Source: F1-120-MAGs023 sp038228615 (GTDB lineage: Bacteria > Actinomycetota > Acidimicrobiia > IMCC26256 > PALSA-610). Taken from it: a DNA stretch of 5,771 nucleotides. Shown here piece after piece: positions 1-5,516 of this stretch (position 1 is the first letter of the stretch; each line of letters begins with the position of its first letter). Below the pieces are notes generated by a model, which saw only the letters and a program-made list of their open reading frames with translations, had not been told where the DNA came from and searched no databases. The stretch covers positions 1 through 5,771 of the forward strand of contig JBBRPC010000250.1 in the NCBI GenBank assembly GCA_038228615.1, in the 5' to 3' direction. Both the position numbers and the translations under genes were made by a program.

Positions 1-1
1 C

Positions 2-52
2 GACGCCGCGCTTGTCGCGGTCGCTGAAGAGGCCGAACGCTGGAAGCAATGA
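2..52 (+). CDS. C-terminal end of an upstream gene, probably alanyl-tRNA synthetase
   Basis: An open frame enters from the left edge and gives the last 16 residues, DAALVAVAEEAERWKQ, before TGA at 50-52. This stop overlaps the ruvX start in an ATGA arrangement, so the gene heads the same operon. The alanine-rich helical ending resembles the extreme C-terminus of AlaRS, and alaS commonly precedes ruvX-mltG-aroE in actinobacteria. The piece is too short to identify by itself, so alaS is inferred mainly from context. No catalytic or tRNA-binding part is visible. Confidence 0.5.
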   Translation, partial: DAALVAVAEEAERWKQ

Positions 53-492
53 CCCAGGGATCCCCCGGTCGTGTACTCGGGATCGATCTCGGATCGCGGC
101 GCATTGGGCTGGCATTGTCTGATCCCTCACGCACGATCGCATCACCCCATTTAGTTTTGCGCCGGGCCGGGTCGCCGAGCGATGACTACAGCGCTATGCG
201 GGCGGTGATCGAGGAATGTGAGGTGACGTTGGTGGTCGTGGGCCTCCCGCTGTCACTCTCCGGTCGTCATGGTCCAGCGGCGAAAGCTGCGAGTGCGGAG
301 GTTGACGCGATGCGGGTGTCATTCGGTGATGAAATTCCTATCGTGCTGCACGATGAACGACTCACCACGATCTCAGCTGAGCGAAGTCTCGCCGAAGCTG
401 GAGTCCGCGGGCGCGACCAAACACCGGTGGTGGACAAAGTTGCGGCGGCCGTGCTCTTGCAAGCTTTTCTCGATGGCCAGGCCGCTCGATGA
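49..492 (+). CDS. ruvX: RuvX/YqgF family RNase H-fold resolvase-like nuclease
   Basis: The 147-residue product has the normal length for the RuvX/YqgF family, cytoplasmic RNase H-fold proteins linked to 16S rRNA 5' processing and proposed as Holliday-junction resolvases. The N-terminal strand GIDLGSRRIGLALSD (residues 11-25) holds the first conserved acidic residue, Asp13. A VVGLPLSLSG segment follows, then DERLTT at 102-107 and a C-terminal VDKVAAAVLLQ with Asp129. These are the family's hallmark blocks in the right order. The ATG at 49 overlaps the preceding stop (ATGA), and no other in-frame start lies before the first motif. The TGA at 490-492 overlaps the mltG start in the same way. RuvX is confident; whether it acts on rRNA, on DNA junctions or on both cannot be read from the sequence. 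Confidence 0.95.
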   Translation: MTQGSPGRVLGIDLGSRRIGLALSDPSRTIASPHLVLRRAGSPSDDYSAMRAVIEECEVTLVVVGLPLSLSGRHGPAAKAASAEVDAMRVSFGDEIPIVLHDERLTTISAERSLAEAGVRGRDQTPVVDKVAAAVLLQAFLDGQAAR

Positions 493-1553
493 GCACCGGC
501 AATGAAGTAGCAACGAGGGTTCGCGAACGCCGTCGCTTGCGAGCCTTGGCAAAACTCGGTGCTGCGCTGTTGGTCCCGTTGCTTGTATTTGCGGGGCTCG
601 ACGTCTGGTACAACCGCCAAGTAGATATCGCGGCTGCCGACGGCGCCAAAGTCGACGTCATCGTTCGGACGGGTTGGGACGCTTCCGATATCGCCGACGC
701 ATTGGAACGTGCCAAGGTGATCGACGCGGCGTGGGTATTCAAGGTCTATTCGCGGCTACATCATGTGACGGAGTTCGAAGCAGGTGAATATCAGCTCCGG
801 ACGAAGATGGGCGTGAAAGCCGCACTCGGGGTATTGGCAAGCGGGCCCAAGACTGCGCATCTCACACTGAAGATCTTGCCAGGACTCTGGCTGCCAGAGG
901 TGGCCGACCAGGTCGCGCTGCAGTTGGGACTTGACGCGACGAAGTTCATCGATCTTGTCCGCACCGGCGCGGTCCGCTCCAAGTATCAACCGGCATCGAT
1001 CGAATCGACCGAAGGTCTGCTGTATCCGGATACGTACTTTTTCGCCAAGAACGTGACTGAACGTGATGTGGTGCAAGCGATGGTCCGAAGGTTCGATGCG
1101 ATCGCCGATTCGATCGATCTCACCGCGGTCGCGACGAGCAGCGGTCGAAGCGCATACGACGTGATCATTGTCGGCTCCATCGTGCAGCTGGAAGTTCGTT
1201 TAAACAATGAGCGTCCGCTGGTCGCATCGGTCATTTACAACCGGCTGCGAGGCAACATGAAACTGCAAATCGATGCGACGGTCCTGTATTCGATCGGGGA
1301 ACGAAAACGGTCGACGACCGAAGCCGACCGCCAAACTGATTCTCCATACAACACCTACCGCAATCAAGGGCTGCCCCCGACACCGATCGCCACCATGGGC
1401 AAGGGCAGTTTGAGCGCGGCGCTGCACCCGAGCGCAACCGATTTTTTGTACTACGTCTTGATCGCAAAGAACGGGCGCCAGGCATTTTCTGCGACCTACG
1501 ACGAGTTCTTAGCGAATAAGAAGGAAGCGCAGCGACTGGGGTTGCTCGGATGA
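489..1553 (+). CDS. mltG: MltG/YceG endolytic murein transglycosylase, membrane-anchored
   Basis: The 354-residue product matches the YceG/MltG family, which cleaves nascent glycan strands at the outer face of the membrane and so terminates peptidoglycan polymerisation. A basic N-terminus (RERRRLRALAK) precedes one hydrophobic segment at about residues 23-40, giving a single-pass anchor with the enzyme outside. Residues about 55-125 form the LysM-like region with the VRTGWDASDIADALE block. The catalytic core carries GSIVQLE, whose Glu235 fits the conserved active-site glutamate. Next comes VASVIYNRL with the LQIDATVLYSIG block, then YNTYRNQGLPPTPIA at 287-301. GLPPTP replaces the more usual GLPPGP; otherwise the core is typical. 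The start overlaps the ruvX stop (ATGA at 489-492) and has only a weak Shine-Dalgarno, consistent with translational coupling. The stop overlaps the aroE start at 1550-1553. Confidence 0.95.
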   Translation: MSTGNEVATRVRERRRLRALAKLGAALLVPLLVFAGLDVWYNRQVDIAAADGAKVDVIVRTGWDASDIADALERAKVIDAAWVFKVYSRLHHVTEFEAGEYQLRTKMGVKAALGVLASGPKTAHLTLKILPGLWLPEVADQVALQLGLDATKFIDLVRTGAVRSKYQPASIESTEGLLYPDTYFFAKNVTERDVVQAMVRRFDAIADSIDLTAVATSSGRSAYDVIIVGSIVQLEVRLNNERPLVASVIYNRLRGNMKLQIDATVLYSIGERKRSTTEADRQTDSPYNTYRNQGLPPTPIATMGKGSLSAALHPSATDFLYYVLIAKNGRQAFSATYDEFLANKKEAQRLGLLG

Positions 1554-2392
1554 GTTGGTATCCCGACGGAGCAACCCGTGTGGCTGCAGTTATCGGCGAT
1601 CCGATTCGTCACTCGCTTTCGCCGGCGATTCACAACGCGGCTTTTCGCGAGTTGGATCTCAACTGGGTGTACCTCGCGTTTTCGGTTCGTGAGGGTCGCG
1701 CAGAAGATGCCTTGCAGGCTGTTGGAGTGCTTGGGCTAGGTGGGCTCTCGGTGACGATGCCACACAAACGTGCGGTCGCGGATCTCTGCGACGAATTGAG
1801 TGACGATGCGCGGACCTTGCGCAGCGTGAACAGTGTTACGCCGCTCGCGAACGGCCGACTTCGAGGTGATTCCACCGACGGCGAGGGTCTGGTGAGATCG
1901 TTGCGTGATGTCAACATCGATGCTGGCGGACGCTCGGTGCTCCTCGTTGGAGCTGGTGGTGCGGCGCGCGCAGTTGCGCTCGCGCTGTGCAGGGTAGGCG
2001 CAACCGTTGGAGTCGCAGCCAGAAATCCCGCAGCGTCCGAATCGGTCTGTGCCCTTGGCAAAGGAATCGAAACGGTCGCGTGGGAACAGCGTGATGCGAT
2101 GGCATACGAAGCCGACATCGTGATCAATTGCACGCCGATTGGCATGTTGAGCGATGCGCGGCTGCCAATAGATGCTTTGGTATTGCACCCGGGGCAGTGC
2201 GTTGTCGATCTTGTGTACCAACCCATCGAAACGCCACTCCTTGCCGCGGCGCGACTGGCTGGCACACAGACCGTTGATGGCTTGGGGATGCTCATCCATC
2301 AAGCCGCCATGGCCTTCGCGCTCTGGACCGGTCGCGAACCCTCGACTGAGGCGATGCGCGACGCGGCGGCCGCCGCACTTAGGCAGCGCTGA
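1550..2392 (+). CDS. aroE: Shikimate dehydrogenase (NADP-dependent)
   Basis: The 280-residue product is the size of AroE, which reduces 3-dehydroshikimate to shikimate in the cytoplasm, a step towards chorismate. Residues 15-25 contain GDPIRHSLSP, whose Ser22 and Ser24 correspond to the shikimate-contacting serines. MPHK at 70-73 supplies the catalytic Lys73. Asn94 in SVNSV and Asp110 in GDSTDG are the other substrate and catalytic positions; the usual NTDG reads STDG here. The Rossmann glycine loop VGAGGAAR lies at 133-140, followed by the AARNP segment near the cofactor phosphate pocket. NCTPIGM and DGLGMLIHQAA, with Gln251, close the C-terminal part. All key residues are present, so the enzyme should be active. 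The start overlaps mltG by ATGA. The operon probably ends here, since a 111-base gap follows, although no clear hairpin terminator is visible. Confidence 0.96.
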   Translation: MSWYPDGATRVAAVIGDPIRHSLSPAIHNAAFRELDLNWVYLAFSVREGRAEDALQAVGVLGLGGLSVTMPHKRAVADLCDELSDDARTLRSVNSVTPLANGRLRGDSTDGEGLVRSLRDVNIDAGGRSVLLVGAGGAARAVALALCRVGATVGVAARNPAASESVCALGKGIETVAWEQRDAMAYEADIVINCTPIGMLSDARLPIDALVLHPGQCVVDLVYQPIETPLLAAARLAGTQTVDGLGMLIHQAAMAFALWTGREPSTEAMRDAAAAALRQR

Positions 2393-2454
2393 GCTCGCAC
2401 AACGCCGAACAACCAACCGACGTCACGTCAGCGACTGCAATTCGACGCTGTTGC

Positions 2455-2483
2455 TCAACTCGCGTCCCTCGCCGTGCCGATAA
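2455..2483 (+). promoter_or_regulatory. Putative sigma-28-class (FliA/WhiG-like) promoter for the PATAN gene
   Basis: GCCGATAA at 2476-2483 is an exact match to the FliA/WhiG -10 consensus. A loose -35 candidate, TCAACT, starts at 2455, and TCAA lies 17 bases before the -10; the usual TAAA spacing is nearer 15. Transcription would begin near 2490, leaving a leader of about 14 bases that just covers the Shine-Dalgarno. GATAAT inside the box is also 5 of 6 to a vegetative -10, but no good TTGACA-type element sits 16-18 bases upstream. The element lies in the 2393-2503 gap, the only long spacer between aroE and the next gene. Confidence 0.45.
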
Positions 2484-2490
2484 TGCGGAG

Positions 2491-2496
2491 AGGAGG
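2491..2496 (+). promoter_or_regulatory. Shine-Dalgarno AGGAGG fixing the GTG start at 2504
   Basis: A perfect AGGAGG lies seven bases before GTG at 2504. It selects this start over the in-frame GTG at 2474, which would put the Shine-Dalgarno inside the coding region and add ten residues ahead of the conserved SLQGTFDIL start of the PATAN domain. Confidence 0.85.
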
Positions 2497-2503
2497 TCAT
2501 TCG

Positions 2504-3463
2504 GTGTCGCTGCAAGGAACATTCGATATCTTGGCGCTCCCGGAGCTTCTTCGGATGCTTGCGAGCACCAACAAGACCGGTGAGCTGCTCATCGAGTCTG
2601 GTGGCGTAGCTGGCAGGCTCGAGTTCCATGATGGATCCTGCTGCGGCGCCGAAAGCACCGACGCCCGCGGTGCCGTCACGAGCGAAGACGAATTGCATCG
2701 CCGGGCCATCGACGTGTGTTTCGCCATTGTCCGCAAGCCTGGCGGGAGTTTCCGCTTCACTGGACACGCCAATACTGGTACAGATGCGGCGATTGCGATT
2801 GTCGTAGAGCCGATGCTCGGCGAACTGGAGCTCTTGAGCATCGAATGGGAAGAGATCTGCACGGTGGTGCCGTCGACTGATCTTCGACCGGCCTTCACCA
2901 CGACGCTCCCGGGTGACGACATCCTGCTGTCCGCGCGCGAATGGAACCTTCTCTCGCGACTTGACGGCTACACACCAATCTCAGGGCTGGTGGAAACCAG
3001 CCGGGAATCGTTGGTTGAGGTGTGCAGAGCCGTCGCCGACCTCGTGCGACGGGGGGCACTGGAATTGCATCCCCCTGCGACGCTGGGTTCTCGACCTGAG
3101 GGAACCACACCAATGCCCGACGGTGCCAGCGATGTGGAGCACAACGGATCGAAGATCGTTCCGGTCGCTCCCTACGGACCGGGAGTCGATGACGTACGCG
3201 AGGCAGGAGTGACAACGCTCGCTGACGTGTCGGGCGAGGAGCCCCCAAGCGGACTCGCCAGTGGAGTCGCCAGTGAACTCGCTGTTGAAACCTCTGGTGA
3301 ACTCGCCGGTGAACCTCCCGGCGAGCTTCCAAGTGAACTCATCGGCGACCTGCGGAGCGAATTTGATGCCGATGTGACGGGGGAAGCCGCCGTGTTGTCG
3401 AGTGCAGATCCCCGCGATCGCGGTGCGATCCTGCGTCTGTTTTCTGGCCTCCGCGAAGCGTGA
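2504..3463 (+). CDS. PATAN/DUF4388 domain protein with winged-helix-like segment and tetrapeptide-repeat tail
   Basis: From GTG at 2504 the product has 319 residues. Residues 1-110 match the DUF4388 (PATAN) pattern: SLQGTFDILALPELLRML, then a KTGELLIE strand, GRLEFHDGSCCGAE, and a later GSFRF strand. Residues about 142-188 (LSAREWNLL through VRRGALEL) look like the small winged-helix-like segment often found after this domain. Residues 249-296 are a low-complexity, acidic tail of four-residue units. A short conserved-looking end, DRGAILRLFSGLRE, follows at 305-318. No signal peptide or membrane segment is seen, so it should be cytoplasmic. PATAN domains are known from cyanobacterial regulators of phototaxis and pilus motors, and the pilB-type gene begins 59 bases downstream. 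A role in regulating pilus assembly is therefore likely by context, but the biochemical activity is unknown. There is no receiver domain on this protein. Confidence 0.85.
   Translation: MSLQGTFDILALPELLRMLASTNKTGELLIESGGVAGRLEFHDGSCCGAESTDARGAVTSEDELHRRAIDVCFAIVRKPGGSFRFTGHANTGTDAAIAIVVEPMLGELELLSIEWEEICTVVPSTDLRPAFTTTLPGDDILLSAREWNLLSRLDGYTPISGLVETSRESLVEVCRAVADLVRRGALELHPPATLGSRPEGTTPMPDGASDVEHNGSKIVPVAPYGPGVDDVREAGVTTLADVSGEEPPSGLASGVASELAVETSGELAGEPPGELPSELIGDLRSEFDADVTGEAAVLSSADPRDRGAILRLFSGLREA
3248..3391 (+). repeat. In-frame 12-base degenerate repeat, twelve tetrapeptide units in the PATAN protein tail
   Basis: Residues 249-296 divide without gaps into twelve four-residue units, starting SGLA-SGVA-SELA and including GELA, GELP, SELI and GDLR. 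The consensus is [S/G]-[G/E]-[L/V]-x. At DNA level the first three units differ by only a few bases (AGC GGA CTC GCC, then AGT GGA GTC GCC), pointing to recent 12-base tandem duplication. Later units are more diverged. The Gly/Ser/Pro/Glu content suggests a flexible acidic linker. Confidence 0.75.
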
Positions 3464-3469
3464 TACGTC

Positions 3470-3497
3470 TCTAGCAGACACCTTCGCCTGCCGATAA
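3470..3497 (+). promoter_or_regulatory. Putative sigma-28-class promoter upstream of pilB
   Basis: GCCGATAA at 3490-3497 is the same exact 8-mer found upstream of the PATAN gene, again in a gap and just before an AGGAGG site. The -35 side is weak: TCTA at 3470-3473 (spacer 16) or TAGC at 3472-3475 (spacer 14). The predicted start near 3504 would give a leader of about 19 bases. Because only 59 bases separate the two genes, pilB may also be read from the upstream promoter. Confidence 0.4.
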
Positions 3498-3510
3498 CGG
3501 GAGCGACACG

Positions 3511-3525
3511 AGGAGGCCCAAACTG
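3511..3525 (+). promoter_or_regulatory. Shine-Dalgarno AGGAGG with CTG start codon for pilB
   Basis: AGGAGG at 3511-3516 is followed six bases later by CTG at 3523. Between the in-frame TAG at 3472 and this CTG there is no in-frame ATG, GTG or TTG. The next usable start is TTG at 3553, which has no Shine-Dalgarno and would remove the first conserved LG of the MshEN motif. CTG is therefore the best-supported start. Confidence 0.75.
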
Positions 3526-5208
3526 TCCGAGGCGACGTCTCTCGGCGCGCTCTTGCTTCGCGAAGGACTCCTTCGCGAGGCTCAACTCGACGCGGCATTG
3601 CGCGATCAGGTTGAGACCGGCAAACCCCTAGGCCGGATCCTCATCGAAACCGGAGCGGTCAGCGAAGCCGACGTTGTGCGCACCCTGGCGCGCCAAGTCG
3701 GTATCGAATTCGTCGACCTCGCCGAACACGCCATGGATCACGGCGTCGTTGCGCTCATCACCGAAGCTGTCGCTCGTCGCTATCAAGCCCTACCGATCGG
3801 ATGGGACGATGGCCGCCTGGTCATCGCGATGGCGGATCCGTCGAACGTGTTCGCCCTCGACGACATTCGTGCGCTCACCGGACAAGAACTCAAATTGGTC
3901 GTGGCGACACCGTCACAGATCGGTGACCTGCTCGACCGGTATTTTCGTATCGACACCGAGGTTGATTCCGTCGCGCAACTCGCGTTCGACGAGGTCGAAG
4001 ATGTCGACGAAAGCCTCACGAGTCTCCATGCAGTCGTGGAAGACGCGCCGATCGTCAAGTTCGTGAACCTGCTGATTGCGCAGGCAGTTGGAGACCGAGC
4101 GAGCGATATTCACGTTGAACCTTCGGAATTCGACCTCCGCATACGCTTCCGGATCGACGGAGTGTTGCACGAGGTAATGCACGCCCCGAGACAAATCCAA
4201 AACGGTGTCATTTCTCGCATCAAATTGATGGCAGACATCAACATCGCGGAACGGCGCGTTCCCCAGGACGGACGTATGTCGATGAAAGTAGCAGGCCGCG
4301 GAATCGATTTACGGGTGGCCACGCTCCCAATCGTGTATGGCGAGAAGATTGTGATGCGGATCCTCGACAAGAGCAACGCGCTGCTTCGCCTCGAAGAACT
4401 CGGATTCCTGCCGGAAACATTGGAGCGATTCGCGAGTTCGTATCGAAAACCCTACGGCACGATTCTCGTGACCGGACCAACTGGGTCAGGAAAATCCACG
4501 ACGCTGTACGCGACGCTGAATATCTTGAACAAGGCCGATCGAAATATCATTACGGTTGAAGATCCCGTCGAGTATCGCCTGGCTGGCGTCAATCAAGTCC
4601 AGATCCACCCCAAAGCCGGCCTCACCTTCGCCGCCGCACTGCGATCCATACTTCGTTCCGACCCCGACATCGTGCTCGTGGGTGAAATCCGCGACCGTGA
4701 AACGGCCGTGATCGCGGTGGAAGCTGCGCTCACCGGCCACCTCGTGCTGTCGACACTCCACACGAATGACGCGGCATCGACGCCGATGCGCCTCGTCGAG
4801 ATGGGAGTCGAACCGTTCCTCGTCACCTCGGCGATCGACTGCGTTGTTGCCCAACGCCTCGCACGCAAACTCTGCGACAAGTGCAAGGAGCAATATCAAC
4901 CGAGCGAAGCGGAACTCGTCAGCGCCGGCTGGAACCTGGAGTCGCTCACCGGCGACGAATGGCCGTCGCTCTGGCATGCCGTCGGTTGTTCAGCATGTGG
5001 GCGCACCGGATATCGAGGCCGATTCGGAGTACACGAAGTCCTGCTGATGACCGAGGAGATTGAACGAGCAGTCATCGAACATCGCTCGAGTGACGACATC
5101 GCCAAGATCGCATCGATGCAAGCGATGCTGACGCTCCGACAGGACGGTCTTCGCAAAGCTGGCCTCGGCCAGACCAGCCTCGAAGAAATCTTCCGCGTCG
5201 TGGCATAA
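3523..5208 (+). CDS. pilB: Type IV pilus assembly ATPase PilB (GspE/T2SSE family) with N-terminal MshEN domain
   Basis: From CTG at 3523 the product has 561 residues, normal for PilB/GspE hexameric motors that power pilin polymerisation at the inner face of the membrane. An MshEN domain occupies about residues 5-150. Its two motif halves are SLGALLLREGLL (6-17) and PLGRILIETGAV (35-46), each followed by a Leu-rich stretch ending in Gln (Q29 and Q58). In MshE of Vibrio cholerae this domain binds c-di-GMP. The N2 domain shows RASDIHVEP, with Asp195. The ATPase core carries Walker A GPTGSGKST (318-326, Lys324), Asp box VEDP (345-348), Walker B DPDIVLVGEIRD (380-391, Glu388) and His box LSTLHTND (409-416, His413). 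A zinc tetracysteine motif pairs C451-x2-C454 with C489-x2-C492. All catalytic parts are intact. It lies between a PATAN gene and a second MshEN gene. PilB rather than a type II secretion GspE is the likelier reading, but pilin, pilC and pilT lie outside the window. Confidence 0.93.
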   Translation: MSEATSLGALLLREGLLREAQLDAALRDQVETGKPLGRILIETGAVSEADVVRTLARQVGIEFVDLAEHAMDHGVVALITEAVARRYQALPIGWDDGRLVIAMADPSNVFALDDIRALTGQELKLVVATPSQIGDLLDRYFRIDTEVDSVAQLAFDEVEDVDESLTSLHAVVEDAPIVKFVNLLIAQAVGDRASDIHVEPSEFDLRIRFRIDGVLHEVMHAPRQIQNGVISRIKLMADINIAERRVPQDGRMSMKVAGRGIDLRVATLPIVYGEKIVMRILDKSNALLRLEELGFLPETLERFASSYRKPYGTILVTGPTGSGKSTTLYATLNILNKADRNIITVEDPVEYRLAGVNQVQIHPKAGLTFAAALRSILRSDPDIVLVGEIRDRETAVIAVEAALTGHLVLSTLHTNDAASTPMRLVEMGVEPFLVTSAIDCVVAQRLARKLCDKCKEQYQPSEAELVSAGWNLESLTGDEWPSLWHAVGCSACGRTGYRGRFGVHEVLLMTEEIERAVIEHRSSDDIAKIASMQAMLTLRQDGLRKAGLGQTSLEEIFRVVA

Positions 5209-5234
5209 CTATGGGGCTGCTTCGCCCGCCCTGG

Positions 5235-5252
5235 CGGGTGGCTCGCCACCCG
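5235..5252 (+). repeat. Inverted repeat (hairpin) inside repeat copy 1
   Basis: CGGGTGG and CCACCCG form a perfect 7-bp stem with loop CTCG, just downstream of pilB. The overlapping alternative CCCGCC (5225-5230) with GGCGGG (5233-5238) is mutually exclusive with it. A pyrimidine-rich stretch, not a T-tract, follows. The same structure recurs 120 bases on at 5355-5372. It might act as an atypical terminator or mRNA 3' end stabiliser. Confidence 0.6.
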
Positions 5253-5275
5253 TCTCGCTCCTTCGTCGCTCCCGG

Positions 5276-5290
5276 GGTGGTTTCGCCACC
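5276..5290 (+). repeat. Second short hairpin in repeat copy 1
   Basis: GGTGG and CCACC pair as a 5-bp stem around TTTCG. The same hairpin occurs at 5396-5410 in copy 2. The right arm continues into the module found a third time at 5422-5443. Confidence 0.5.
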
Positions 5291-5302
5291 GCGTGGTGCG
5301 CG

Positions 5303-5325
5303 ACCCGTCTCGCTCCTTCGTCGCT
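5303..5325 (+). repeat. Extra copy of the 23-base pyrimidine-rich module
   Basis: This stretch, beginning ACCCGTCTCGCTCC, is identical to 5248-5270 and 5368-5390. It fills most of the 33-base spacer between the two 87-base copies without its usual hairpin module, which shows that the cassette is built from separable pieces. Confidence 0.85.
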
Positions 5326-5328
5326 TGT

Positions 5329-5415
5329 CTATGGGGCTGCTTCGCCCGCCCTGGCGGGTGGCTCGCCACCCGTCTCGCTCCTTCGTCGCTCCCGGGGTGG
5401 TTTCGCCACCGCGTG
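5329..5415 (+). repeat. 87-base direct repeat, copy 2
   Basis: This is the exact second copy of 5209-5295, offset by 120 bases. The absence of any mismatch over 87 bases indicates recent duplication or gene conversion. After it the sequence diverges (TTGATC) before another partial module begins. Confidence 0.93.
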
Positions 5416-5421
5416 TTGATC

Positions 5422-5443
5422 GTTTCGCCACCGCGTGGTGCGC
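5422..5443 (+). repeat. Third copy of the GTTTCGCCACC module
   Basis: These 22 bases, beginning GTTTCGCCACCGCG, match 5280-5301 exactly. They include the GTGGTGCGC end that lies just past the 87-base unit in copy 1 and is missing from copy 2. They mark the right end of the repeat cassette, next to the putative promoter of the following gene. Confidence 0.8.
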
Positions 5444-5444
5444 T

Positions 5445-5473
5445 TCAAGGTTTTGGGTGGTTTAGGCCGATAC
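5445..5473 (+). promoter_or_regulatory. Putative sigma-28-class promoter for the second MshEN gene
   Basis: GCCGATAC at 5466-5473 matches seven of eight bases of the FliA/WhiG -10. TCAAGGTT at 5445-5452 is a 6 of 8 match to the FliA -35 TAAAGTTT. TCAA lies 17 bases before the -10, the same distance as at the PATAN gene. Transcription would start near 5480, leaving about 50 bases of leader. The spacer is 1-2 bases longer than usual for this class. Confidence 0.4.
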
Positions 5474-5516
5474 GTGAAGTGCGCGCCGAGCTGTTGAGGC
5501 GTGTTCGACGGGGGAG

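Larger units (their letters stand above)
5209..5295 (+). repeat. 87-base direct repeat, copy 1
   Basis: This segment is identical over 87 bases to 5329-5415. It starts CTATGGGGCTGCTTCG at the base right after the pilB TAA and ends GCCACCGCGTG. It holds three consecutive modules: a hairpin module, a pyrimidine-rich module (5248-5270) and a second hairpin module ending GTTTCGCCACCGCGTG. An ATG at 5211 opens a short frame through the repeats, but it has no Shine-Dalgarno and the translation only mirrors the repeat. Confidence 0.93.

Noticed and set aside
267..742. Overlapping antisense open frames across ruvX and the start of mltG
   Set aside because: Both + strand genes have clear family motifs; the antisense products show none.
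1182..1193. Possible loss of the MltG active site (IVQLE instead of IVEKE)
   Set aside because: The second glutamate (Glu235) is kept and Gln at the first position is, as far as I recall, common in actinobacterial MltG; the rest of the core is intact.
1590..1597. GCCGATAA on the minus strand (TTATCGGC on +)
   Set aside because: It lies inside aroE, where the bases encode the conserved V-I-G-D of the shikimate dehydrogenase N-terminus, so coding constraint explains it. It faces the wrong way for any gene here.
1630..2416. Long antisense open frames (221 and 226 codons) opposite aroE
   Set aside because: The + strand has every aroE motif. The antisense frames are typical GC-rich shadows with no recognisable domain and no fit to the operon.
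2393..2460. Rho-independent terminator after aroE
   Set aside because: Only the short GACGTC palindrome is present, with no stable stem followed by a T-run.
2474..2476. GTG at 2474 as start of the PATAN protein
   Set aside because: It would place the AGGAGG site inside the coding region and overlap the -10-like box. The GTG at 2504 has ideal spacing and begins at the conserved domain edge.
5209..5443. CRISPR array
   Set aside because: There are only two long units, the spacer contains repeat modules rather than unique sequence, and no cas genes are visible.
5211..5465. Open frame of 84 codons starting ATG at 5211 through the repeat cassette, and matching frames on the other strand
   Set aside because: It has no Shine-Dalgarno, its translation is the repeat read twice, and its start lies inside the first repeat copy. 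Several frames on both strands are open there because the repeats have few stop codons.
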